From positions 4,990,001-5,054,000 of the forward strand of contig JAEVHH010000002.1 in NCBI GenBank assembly GCA_017607445.1: a stretch of 64,000 nt of DNA, written 5' to 3'. The position numbers and the translations under genes are program-made. The stretch's first letter is position 1. The number at the start of each line of letters is the position of its first letter. Source of the stretch: Histoplasma ohiense. Taxonomy: Eukaryota > Ascomycota > Eurotiomycetes > Onygenales > Ajellomycetaceae. Under the pieces are notes generated by a model. That model worked only from the letters and a program-made list of their open reading frames with translations, made no database searches and was not told the origin of the DNA. Below, piece by piece: positions 24,801 through 34,508 of this stretch.

Positions 24801-27800
24801 GGCATTAGAAGATGAACCTCTAGGGGGTGGGTTTCCACAAATGCTTGATCTTAAATACTTACAACTGACCAATCTCTGTAGAACTTGTGGCAAGAATTCT
24901 CTACCGTCTTCGTTTGGGTTCAGAACAGCGACCATTTGATCTTGCTACCCTATCATATATCCTCCCTTTGATTTTCATTGTACTTGATAGGGATGGAATT
25001 GAAGAGTCAAAAGATAGCAAAGGAGAGCAAATTTTACTGGCTCTCGAGTTTCTATCTTTCCACACAAATTCATGTAAGTTCCATAGCCATTTATAGGTTC
25101 AGGATAAGATGGCTTACAATCTTAATAGTCTCCGACAATAGACTCCCTCGCATTAAGACGTTGCAAGCTTTGATATCGTCTATGCAGAAATATACCCAAC
25201 ACTATAAAATCATTCGAGACACATTTTTTGACCTTTGCAGGTGTATAACCCATAACATCGATCGAAATGAGCTTGAAGTCATTCTCAAGGCTTCGATAGT
25301 CCATGAGATATCAGTGCGAACATCGGTGCTCCAGGCTATCTTGGCGGAGATGGATCTTACTGAACTTGACTTTTCGGAGTACATCTGGCTGGGTTGTCAC
25401 GACCATGTAGCGGAGAATAGAGAAACGGCGGAGGCCATTTGGGAGCAGAATGCTTTCGATGTTGATGAAAATTCCGCAAATCTCTTGATCAAATATCTTG
25501 ATACCAAGGACTCACAACTTCGAGGGACAGCGGCGCGAGCACTTGCCCATGCTTGTGAAGTTAGCCAAGAAGTGTTCACTAATATTTTTACAAAGTTACA
25601 ATCGAAATATCGAGAAGAAGTAAAACCTAAAGCCCCAGAAAAAGATGCCTACGGCATGCCTAAAAAAGTTGATGGGCAAGACAAATGGGAGCCTCGAAGT
25701 GGAATTGCACTGGCGTTTGGGGCAATGGTGAAGGGTTTTCAAAAAGACCAAATCGTCACACTACTCCAGTTCCTGATCAATGAGGGCCCGCTAATAGATA
25801 AGAGTGCTTTCGTGAGACGCCAAATGGCTGAAAGTGGTAGCGCTGTTATCACATTGAGAGGCGCTGAAAATGTCGAACAACTGATGCAACTATTTGAACA
25901 ATCATTAGAAACGTCAGATAAAGCGAGTGAACAATCGGATTGGCTCAACGAGGCTGTTGTAGTCTTATACGGATCCCTAGCTCGCCACCTGAGGCCAGGA
26001 GATAAACGGGTCGACACCGTTATCGGGAAACTCCTTGCCGCTCTATCCACCCCATCTGAAACCGTTCAATTCGCAGTAGCCGAGTGCCTTCCCCCCGTCA
26101 TCAGACTCTCGAGCACAGAGACGGGTTCTTATATCCGCGATATGCTTGACCAACTTCTTCATTCAAAACAATACGCATCGAGACGCGGTGCAGCATACGG
26201 TTTAGCCGGTATTGTAGGCGGGAAAGGAGTATCGGCATTCCGAGAATATCGTATTATGGCCCACCTTACAGATGCTTTGGAGAACAAGAAGGAAGCGAAT
26301 CAAAGACAAGGTGCCATTATGGCTTTCGAACTCTTCTCGTTGATCTTAGGGCGTATATTCGAGCCATACGTTATCCAAATCGTTCCGCAGTTATTGAGCA
26401 GCTTTGGTGACCCAAGCATCGATGTTCGCAATGCTTGCTTAGATGCTGCTAAAACGTGCTTTTCAAATCTGAGTTCTTATGGTGTCAAGCAAATCCTCCC
26501 GACGCTTCTAGACGGACTTGACGATCAGCAGTGGCGCAGCAAAAAGGGAGCTTGCGACCTTTTGGGAGCTATGGCATACCTTGACCCTCAGCAACTTGCC
26601 GTTAGTCTCCCTGACATCATCCCTCCTCTCACAGTTGTCCTAAATGACAGTCACAAGGAGGTTCGCAATTCTGCAAACCGGAGCCTTCAGCGGTTTGGGG
26701 AAGTGATCAGCAACCCTGAGGTGAAGAGTCTCGTTGGTGTTCTTCTCAGAGCTCTTAGCGACCCTACCAAATACACCGACGAAGCATTGGACGCATTGAT
26801 AAAGGTTTCGTTCATCCATTACTTGGATGCACCATCCCTTGCACTGGTTGTGCGAATCCTCGAACGTGGACTTGGGGACCGGTCAGCTACCAAAAAGAAA
26901 GCAGCTCAGATTATCGGCAGTCTGGCTCATCTCACAGAACGTAAAGATCTTATCTCACATTTGCCGATATTAGTCGCTGGGTTGAAACTTGCCATCGTTG
27001 ACCCTGTCCCGACGACTCGTGCAACGGCCTCCAAAGCACTTGGCTCTCTTATCGAAAAACTCGGCGAAGACGCCCTCCCAGACCTTATACCAAGCCTTAT
27101 GACCACTCTCAAATCAGATACTGGGGCTGGTGATCGGCTGGGTTCTGCTCAAGCGTTATCTGAAGTACTTGCGGGATTGGGTACTTCGCGCCTCGAAGAA
27201 ACTCTGCCTACTATCTTGCAAAATGTGTCAAGTGCTAAGGCGTCAGTCAGGGAAGGGTTTATGTCGCTTTTCGTTTTTCTTCCTGCCTGTTTTGGAAACA
27301 GTTTTGCCTCTTATCTTAACAAAATCATTCCCCCTATTCTCGCTGGTTTGGCAGACGATGTCGAGGCAATCCGCGAGACTTCCCTTCGTGCCGGGCGACT
27401 CCTGGTGAAAAACTTCGCCACCAAATCCATTGACCTCTTATTACCAGAACTTGAGAGAGGCTTGGCTGATGACAATTACCGCATTAGGCTGAGCTCCGTG
27501 GAGTTGGTTGGCGACCTGCTCTTCAATCTCACTGGCATCCAAAATAGAGGAGAGGATGATGAGGAAGAAGACAAGGCTGCACAAGCTGGCCAATCACTTC
27601 TTGAAGTATTGGGAGAGGAAAAACGCAACAAGGTTCTCTCTTCTCTCTACATTTGTCGTTGTGACACTTCCGGTTTGGTAAGAAGTGCAGCAATAGCGGT
27701 TTGGAAAGCACTAGTCGCCACCCCACGGACCCTGAAAGAACTTGTACCTACCCTGTCCCAGCTCATCATTCGCCGGCTTGCAAGTCCCAACATGGAACAG

Positions 27801-30381
27801 AAGGTTATTGCCGGAAATGCATTAGGCGAGCTTATCAAGAAGGCTGGAGAAGGGGTCTTGTCAACACTGCTACCGTCGCTGGAAGCCGGTCTCGTTGCAT
27901 CTACGGACGTGGACTCAAGGCAAGGTATTTGTATTGCATTACGAGAGCTCGCCATCTCCGCTTCAGCTGAATCACTAGAAGATTATGAGAAGATTCTCAT
28001 ATCGATTGTGCGGACTGCCCTGGTAGACCATGACGAGACCGTGCGTGAATCTGCAGCCGACGCCTTTGATGCCCTGCAGCAAATACTAGGCAAACGAGTA
28101 GTTGACCAGGTTCTTCCCAATTTACTTCATCTTCTTAGATGTGAGGCCGATGCACAACAAGCGCTTTCTGCCCTCTTAACGCTGTTGACGGAAACTACGA
28201 GAGCCAACCTGATACTCCCTAATCTCATTCCAACATTATTGACCGCACCTATCTCCGGATTCAATGCAAAGGCTCTAGCATCATTGGCTGAAGTAGCAAG
28301 CTCTTCTATGACACGAAGGTTACCTGCCATATTAAATGCATTTATGGATACCATTGTTTCCACCAAATATGATGAGCTCAGGGATGAGATTGGAGAAGCT
28401 TTTGATACTATTTTGGAATCTGTGGATGAATATGATGGACTAAACGCTTCAATGAGTGTAATGTTATCGCTGATGAAGCATGAGGATCATCGAAAACGAG
28501 CAAATGCTGCCACCCGCTTAGGGAGATTCTTCTCCCATACAGACGTCGATATTTCCCGTTACCACCTCGATTTTATTCGCGTATTGCTTATCTCGTTTGA
28601 TGACCACGATAAGGGCGTGGTAACAGCGGCATGGGATGCTTTAACACAACTCACTACACGCATAAAAAAGGAGGAAATGGAAGTTTTGGTAATTCCAACA
28701 CGTCAAGTTCTGCGGCAAGTTGGTGTTCCAGGATCTGATCTTCCAGGATTTTGCCTACCGAAAGGAATTGGATCGATATTCCCAATATTTCTTCAAGGGC
28801 TTCTCAATGGAAATGTGGACCAGCGTGTACAATCTGCACTTGCTATTGCCGATATCATAGACAGGACAAGTGCAGAAGCATTAAGACCATATGTCACTCA
28901 AATCACCGGTCCATTGATCAGAGTTGTCTCAGAGCGATCTGTAGATATCAAGTGTACGTTACCTTGGCAATCTGATAGGCCTATGACTACATGTTAACAA
29001 TATGTCCTTAGGCGCCGTTTTCTTAGCTCTAAACAAACTTCTGGAAAAGATACCTCTATTTTTGAAACCATTCTTGCCGCAACTTCAGCGGACATTCGCC
29101 AGAGGACTGGCGGATACTTCGAGTGATGTATCACGAAAGAGAGCTGCCAAAGGTTTAGGAATCCTGATAACATTAACACCTAGAGTCGATCCACTCATAG
29201 CTGGTAAGCTATTATCCTAGTCAGCAGCATAATATAACCTGCTAATATAGTGGTCTAGAGCTTGTCGCTGGTTCTAAAACCTCCGATTCTGGTGTTAGAA
29301 ATGCCATGCTTCAAGCATTGCATGAAGTTGTAAGCAAAGCGGGTAAAAATATGAGTGATGCATCTAGAAATGCGATCCTCGCTCTTATTGACGATGAGTC
29401 CAATGAGCGAGATGGTATGTCTCCGGAGCCAGTCTTTTGGTAGAGTCCGAGCCCTGATACTGATCCCTAACAGATGCGATGAATACTACAAATGCCGGGC
29501 TTCTCGGCGCTCTTGTCAAAACTATTCCAGCTACTGCTGCCGTTCCACTGATAAAGTAATTACACCTTCGTAAACCTACAAATTTAATTCTGTATCAATT
29601 AAAGGCTAACTATATATCGATAGGAGCCGTGCCCTCACGCCTCACCTATCCCACTCCTCGATTCTTAACCTCAATGCGCTTTTAGTGGAATCTGCAGCAT
29701 TTCTCGTGGAAAAATTTCCTTCTGACACCCCATCAGTCATATCCAATGGCATTTCGAACAAAGATGTAAGCACAACACAGGCGGTCTTAATCGAGGGTCA
29801 GGAAGCTAATATATTTGTTAATACAGACATTCATATCGGATAACAGCGTTCTTGCGGCAGGCAAGTATCTTCTATCAGAGAGCATAACGCGAAACTTTGA
29901 GACAGATAAACCTTTAGTAGAAGCTCTTGCCAATGTAATCAAGCCCGGTGGGCCCACGGATACTCGCCGGATAGCTTTGGTCATTGTTCGAACAGTCGGC
30001 CGTCTGCATCCGGAGCTCATTCGTCCTCACCTCCCTCTCCTGGCGCCATACGTCTTTGCTAGTGTGCGGGATGTTGTGATACCGGTTAAACTGGCCGCGG
30101 AAGCAGCTTTCTTGGCGCTGTTTTCAGTAGTCGAATCCGGAGCCACTGTATTTGAAAAATACATGAATGGCGCAGGAGCCGAGCTCCCCACGGGCACGAA
30201 ACGGAGCATGCAAGATTACTTTAAACGCGTTGCCCTGAAGCTTGCAAACCAGGCTCGGGAGAGGCGAGAAGCTGAAGGTGGCCAGGGGGGATTGGGACTT
30301 TCCAGTGATGAACTTGAGGATGAAAAGGAGGTTTGGAGTGTGGGAAGAATTGACCTGGAGGAGTCGATAGGCGACGACTGA
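21829..30381 (+). CDS. gcn1: GCN1, ribosome-bound activator of Gcn2
   Basis: Ten exons: 21829-21952, 22007-24087, 24148-24826, 24882-25073, 25129-28953, 29012-29203, 29259-29414, 29474-29555, 29624-29765, 29827-30381. All junctions keep phase; the introns are 54-68 nt. The product is 2675 aa, the expected size for Gcn1 (about 2670). It is almost entirely HEAT repeats. The eEF3-like central region is recognisable around ILGRIFEPYVIQIVPQLL and the repeated GLLDGLDDQQWR-like turns, followed by the C-terminal region that binds the RWD domain of Gcn2. Gcn1 sits on stalled or colliding ribosomes and, with Gcn20, passes the uncharged-tRNA signal to the kinase Gcn2, which phosphorylates eIF2alpha. 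Exon 1 was placed by joining the STARRCHGLHELHEKLSG segment to the conserved DLFRPIVKLLFRTYPFYVD through an AAG acceptor that restores frame; this first junction is the least certain. RPL19 follows in the same direction. Confidence 0.95.
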
Positions 30382-30755
30382 TGCTGATTGTTTGTAGTGC
30401 TAAATAATATACTCACTATTTTTGTATCTACTCGTCCCTATCAGCTACACTTTTGTATGCGATAAAATCATACCTGATAGATCTCATCTGATGCACTATA
30501 TTCCACTCCTCTCAATTCAATATAAGAAACTAAGAGTCGCATTATAAAGTCGTCGATATTGCCAAGCCCGTGGTATCCGAATAAAGCCTAGCGTATGGAA
30601 GCCCTAAGTGCGGGCTCTCGCTCGCTTAGCTGCCTGCTTAGCTAATCGTCCATTTCCCCAACCCCAAACGCAAATCTGTCGTCGTCAATATTGATTGTGG
30701 GAATTCGAACATCCAATCCGTCAACGACCGACCATCGATAATATCCGGCATCAAG
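30382..30755 (+). promoter_or_regulatory. GCN1-RPL19 spacer, RPL19 promoter
   Basis: This 374-bp spacer holds the GCN1 3' end and the RPL19 promoter and 5' leader. A single AGCCCTAA word lies at 30600-30607, about 150 bp before the RPL19 start. It matches the RCCCTAA-type site bound by Tbf1, which is known to control ribosomal protein genes in Candida albicans and is predicted in other ascomycetes. Pyrimidine-rich and CTCGCTCGC-like sequence follows. The site assignment is inference. Confidence 0.5.
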
Positions 30756-31900
30756 ATGTAAGTCCCTTCTGCATCTCCCACGGCCATCCCTATTCCATCT
30801 ACTCCAAGTCTCCATAGCACCATTCTGCCCAGCTTCCGCAAATTTGAACGCAATAATATCCGTCCGCTTTCCAGTAGCGCGCATACACAATCCACAAATC
30901 CAGTGGAGAATTTCTGACTGACAAAAAAAACCACTGTTTCTTGAAAATGGCAGGGTCAACCTTCGCACCCAGAAGCGCCTGGCGGCCTCCGTGGTCGGCT
31001 GCGGCCAACGCAAGATCTGGCTCGATCCCAATGAAGTTAACGAGATCTCCACTGCCAACTCCCGCCAGACCATCCGCAAGCTTTTGAGCGATGGCCTCAT
31101 CATCCACAAGCCTGTGACCATGCACTCACGTTCCAGAGCGCGGGAGCTCGCAGAGGCTAGAAAAATCGGACGACATCGCGGTTTCGGTAAGAGAAAGGGT
31201 ACCAAGGACGCCAGAATGCCAAGGTTTGTCAAATTCTTCCCTCCTTGGGATTTTGGGGGTTGGGGGAATTGGACTCTTCGAGTTCGCTATTGAGAGATTT
31301 GCAGCAAGAGTCAAATAGACTTTTGATGCTGGATGGGACTTGTGAACATGAAAACAGGACCGTTGCTCGAATGTATTTGGGATTATGTTTCTGACATGTC
31401 AATTTTCTTAACTTCATAGCCAAGTCCTGTGGATGCGCCGTCTCCGAATTCTTCGTCGTCTGCTCGCCAAATATCGCGCTGCTGGCAAAATCGACAAGCA
31501 CCTCTACCACGAGCTATACCACTTGAGCAAGGGTAACACCTTCAAGCACAAGCGTGCTCTTGTTGAGCATGTAAGCATTCCTCCCATCCAACCCACAAAT
31601 ATGTGCAACTTTACGCGTTGTGATTGTTCCTAGAAACATGAGACAAAGGGCCTGGGCGAAAATCACCCTTGGTTTATACTTGGAGTTATCCAAAAATACA
31701 ATCTATACACGATTTACGACTAATTATTTGTTTAACAACAGATCCATAAGGCCAAGGCTGAGAAGGCCCGTGAACGCACAATTAAGGAGGAGATGGATGC
31801 CAAACGCGCCAAGGTCCGGGCTGCCCGCGAACGACGACAAGAGCGTATCGCTGCCAAGAGAAACGCTCTTGTAGCAGAGGGCGAGGAGGAACAGGAATAA
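30756..31900 (+). CDS. rpl19: 60S ribosomal protein L19 (eL19)
   Basis: Exons 30756-30757, 30954-31223, 31420-31570, 31742-31900. The start codon is split: AT ends exon 1 (followed by GTAAGT) and the G begins exon 2 after a CAG acceptor. This gives MVNLRTQKRLAAS, the invariant eL19 N-terminus. The product is about 193 aa, normal for the family. Core segments seen include KRKIW-like GQRKIWLDPNEVNEIS, HRGFGKRKGTKDARMP, VLWMRRLRILRRLLAKYR and a long basic C-terminal helix ending in an acidic tail. eL19 lies on the large subunit near the exit-tunnel side and reaches to the 40S as bridge eB12. The three introns are 196, 196 and 171 nt, much longer than those of the flanking genes, as is common for highly expressed ribosomal protein genes. 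Confidence 0.97.
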
Positions 31901-33056
31901 ATGCTTTTTCTTTATGGTTTCTTTTCTTTTCTTTTTCTTTTTTTTTTTTTTTTCATGGGCCCACTACTAGGGAGGTGTTTATATTTTCCTTGTTAGGTGA
32001 TTGCGTGAGAGAGAAAAAAAAAACAAAAAACCTATGGGGCTTCGTTCTCTTATATCATTTCATTCTTTCACTTTCTTTTTTGTTGCAAAGCTAACAAGCA
32101 AAATCTCATGATAATCCTCCCTCCCCGCCTTCCTCTTCGTATTTCTCTCATCTTTTCACCTCGGACCTTATTTTGTGTTCCCTGATCTGATCGAAGAGGA
32201 GGAAGGGGAAATGAAAAAAGGAGGCGAAATAATCACCTACTTGGATTGGACAGCCTTACAAGCGCCGGTGGGGCTCCCATACAGAAAAGATGGCCAAAGA
32301 AGAAGAAGAAAAGAATACCTAGCACTCGAAATGACAAACAAAATAATGCAATAATACCCAAAAACGACCTTTTTCTCCAATGGGTCTTGAAATATATATA
32401 TATATATATTTTTTTTTTTTTCACCCTTTTCATTTTGGATGGGGTCATATCAAAAATAATGTCTATACATCAATCGCTTTACAATTACTTTTTTACCTGG
32501 TTCATAGCCCGCATATCCTCTATTAGAAGTTATGCAAGCTTCTCGCTCTCCATCCCCGGTCACCCCTTACCTTGGACGAACAGGGATCATGTCTTCAGTG
32601 CAACAAATTCAAAAATATTAGTTTTATACGGGATACTGTGAAAGAAGGGGAGCGGGAGGGGTGGAGTCGCTTCACAAACGTAGGATGCCTCGACCGAAAG
32701 GAGAAAAAGGATGAAACAAAGTAGAGAATTTGCTAAAGATGATTACGAACCAAGGCCGCCAAATATACTATACTGTCCTCTTGGGAAGGTAGTTTGAAGT
32801 GTGAATTTAGTTCAGGGAGCAGGAGGTAAGGAAGAGGGTTGGATCAACGAGGTCATCGCGCACCCGGGAAAGAGAATGCGAGATGATAAATGAATACGTT
32901 GCTTGCAAAGATAAGCATTAAAAGTAAAATTGTGCAGAATCGCCTATATTCCAGGGGTATAACAATGAGTGCAAAACTTATTTATGTTCAAAACTCCGTT
33001 CTAAAATTAGTCGTTTGTCTCGTAGTGGGCCAATAGGATCCCAAGTGTCCGTCTGC
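31901..33056. other. RPL19 3' region and convergent spacer
   Basis: The region starts with a strong pyrimidine tract (about 31905-31953) just after the RPL19 stop, likely in its 3' UTR. It also holds a short TA repeat followed by a T run (about 32391-32421). The far end carries the 3' region of the convergent membrane-protein gene. No gene seen. Confidence 0.6.
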
Positions 33057-34472
33057 TCAAAGATTCGAATTATTGGCCGTTGAACTGGAATCAAGGCTTT
33101 CGAGATCAAAAGGGTCACTTCTACGAGTATCAATTCTGTCCTCTCGTGGAGAGCGGTTCCTTCGCCAGAGGGAAATATCAGATGCGGAAGCGTCAAATAT
33201 TTCAGAGGAGGCTGCACTCATCCGCCCGGGAAGGATGATCACACTGCCGCTGCTAGCGGAATCCCTCTCTATTTGGGATGCCACTGAATCGTTTCGCTGA
33301 CGAGAATAAGGCGCTCTGGAATGCGTCCTACGCATGTGGAGGGGAACTGGACTTTGTGTCCCCGACTGCGCAGAACAAAAATTTAGAGATAGATATGAGG
33401 TTTCGCTAAATGTAAGGTTTGTGGTCCCACCACCGTTGTCCGGCATCGACGAAACACTCATGGATCGCCTCGACCTTTCCGACGCACTTTGATAAAAGGG
33501 GTCATGAGAAGAAGCTGAAGGACATTGGGAAGAAATTTCCGACTCTAAATTTCGAGGCGAGTCAAGGTCCGGGTCGGGGAAATCTATTGACGTTATACGA
33601 TTGGAGTTCCGAGTGACCGATTCCCGGAAGTTCTGGGGCGGAAAAGAACGACGCCACACCTCGTGCCGGGGTTGCCTTGATTGACCAGGTAAACTCGATT
33701 TCCCAAGGTGCCTATTGTTGTGGCGTTCTATAGAACCGCAATATGCAAAAGTTGGACTGGCAGACTTGTTGCTGTGCTCAATCTTATATGAGAAGCTGCG
33801 AGTATTTGACCTTTTAAGTCTAATAGGCAACGGAGCTCCATGATATAAAAGTTGACTGTCTGAGAACACATCCGTAGTACTGGTTTGATTAGTTGATAGG
33901 GCAAGGCCATAGGAGGATAATTGACGTGCTTTGCCAATTTTGCCCTTCTTTTCGGAGCTCAATTTGGTCGTCTGCTTCACGGCATATCGGCCTCGTCTTC
34001 TCCGTTGGAGGACAAAAAATACTGCGATTGCAATCAGAATTATTGCGGTGACGCCGACAGATCCTCCGATGATCGCACCCATTTGACGAGGGCTCAGATT
34101 GTCATCCGGGGACTCCATATCGTTGTGCGCAGATATATCTATTCCAGTTAGATTTGGACTTGTCCATGTCTGCGTTGTGTTTTGTAAGGAGGAAGATGGA
34201 ACTCGATCCGTTCTTGAGGGGTTAGGTTTCGAAGGAATTAAGGCGATCCCAGCATTTACTCGATGAGAAGAAAGGAGGAGCATTTTTGATACAGGAGTCC
34301 CTGGAGAGCTAGTGTTGTGGGACATTTGCACAAAAGAATAGTTTCCAGATATGGAAGCGATTTGAGTGACTGAGGAAGTTTTAATTGTAGCTGTAGCCCC
34401 AGCGATGGTATGATGGGCACGGCTAACTTCGGAGAACCTTCTACCATTGAAGGCTGTTGTCGACTTCGACAT
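33057..34472 (-). CDS. Single-pass membrane protein, Ser/Thr-rich
   Basis: A long uninterrupted frame of about 471 codons from ATG 34472. Residues 1-130 are Ser/Thr/Asn-rich and would be the outer part. One membrane segment lies at about 133-155 (GAIIGGSVGVTAIILIAIAV), followed at once by an RRRRGR stop-transfer cluster and a ~310-residue Ser/Arg-rich cytoplasmic tail. This shape resembles fungal WSC/Mid2-like sensors and other Glycophorin-A-like membrane proteins, but there is no Cys-rich WSC domain and no N-terminal signal peptide. The frame stays open upstream to about 34508, where a CAATAG acceptor-like site occurs, so an unplaced 5' exon carrying the signal peptide is likely. Function unknown. 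Confidence 0.65.
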   Translation of the reverse strand: MSKSTTAFNGRRFSEVSRAHHTIAGATATIKTSSVTQIASISGNYSFVQMSHNTSSPGTPVSKMLLLSSHRVNAGIALIPSKPNPSRTDRVPSSSLQNTTQTWTSPNLTGIDISAHNDMESPDDNLSPRQMGAIIGGSVGVTAIILIAIAVFFVLQRRRRGRYAVKQTTKLSSEKKGKIGKARQLSSYGLALSTNQTSTTDVFSDSQLLYHGAPLPIRLKRSNTRSFSYKIEHSNKSASPTFAYCGSIERHNNRHLGKSSLPGQSRQPRHEVWRRSFPPQNFRESVTRNSNRITSIDFPDPDLDSPRNLESEISSQCPSASSHDPFYQSASERSRRSMSVSSMPDNGGGTTNLTFSETSYLSLNFCSAQSGTQSPVPLHMRRTHSRAPYSRQRNDSVASQIERDSASSGSVIILPGRMSAASSEIFDASASDISLWRRNRSPREDRIDTRRSDPFDLESLDSSSTANNSNL

Positions 34473-34508
34473 TGCAATGTCGCGGCTCAGCGACGGTGTC
34501 GATATCAC

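Noticed and set aside
24258..28366. Long minus-strand open frames across GCN1
   Set aside because: They mirror the codon structure of GCN1 and have no protein signature.
30947..30949. ATG just before RPL19 exon 2 as a start codon
   Set aside because: It is out of frame with the conserved VNLRTQKRLAAS sequence; the split AT|G start fits.
30642..31314. Minus-strand open frames across RPL19
   Set aside because: Shadows of the coding and intron sequence of RPL19; no motifs.
31224..31741. C/D-box snoRNA in RPL19 introns 2 or 3
   Set aside because: Isolated CTGA and TGAT words are present, but no paired boxes with a terminal stem could be identified by eye.
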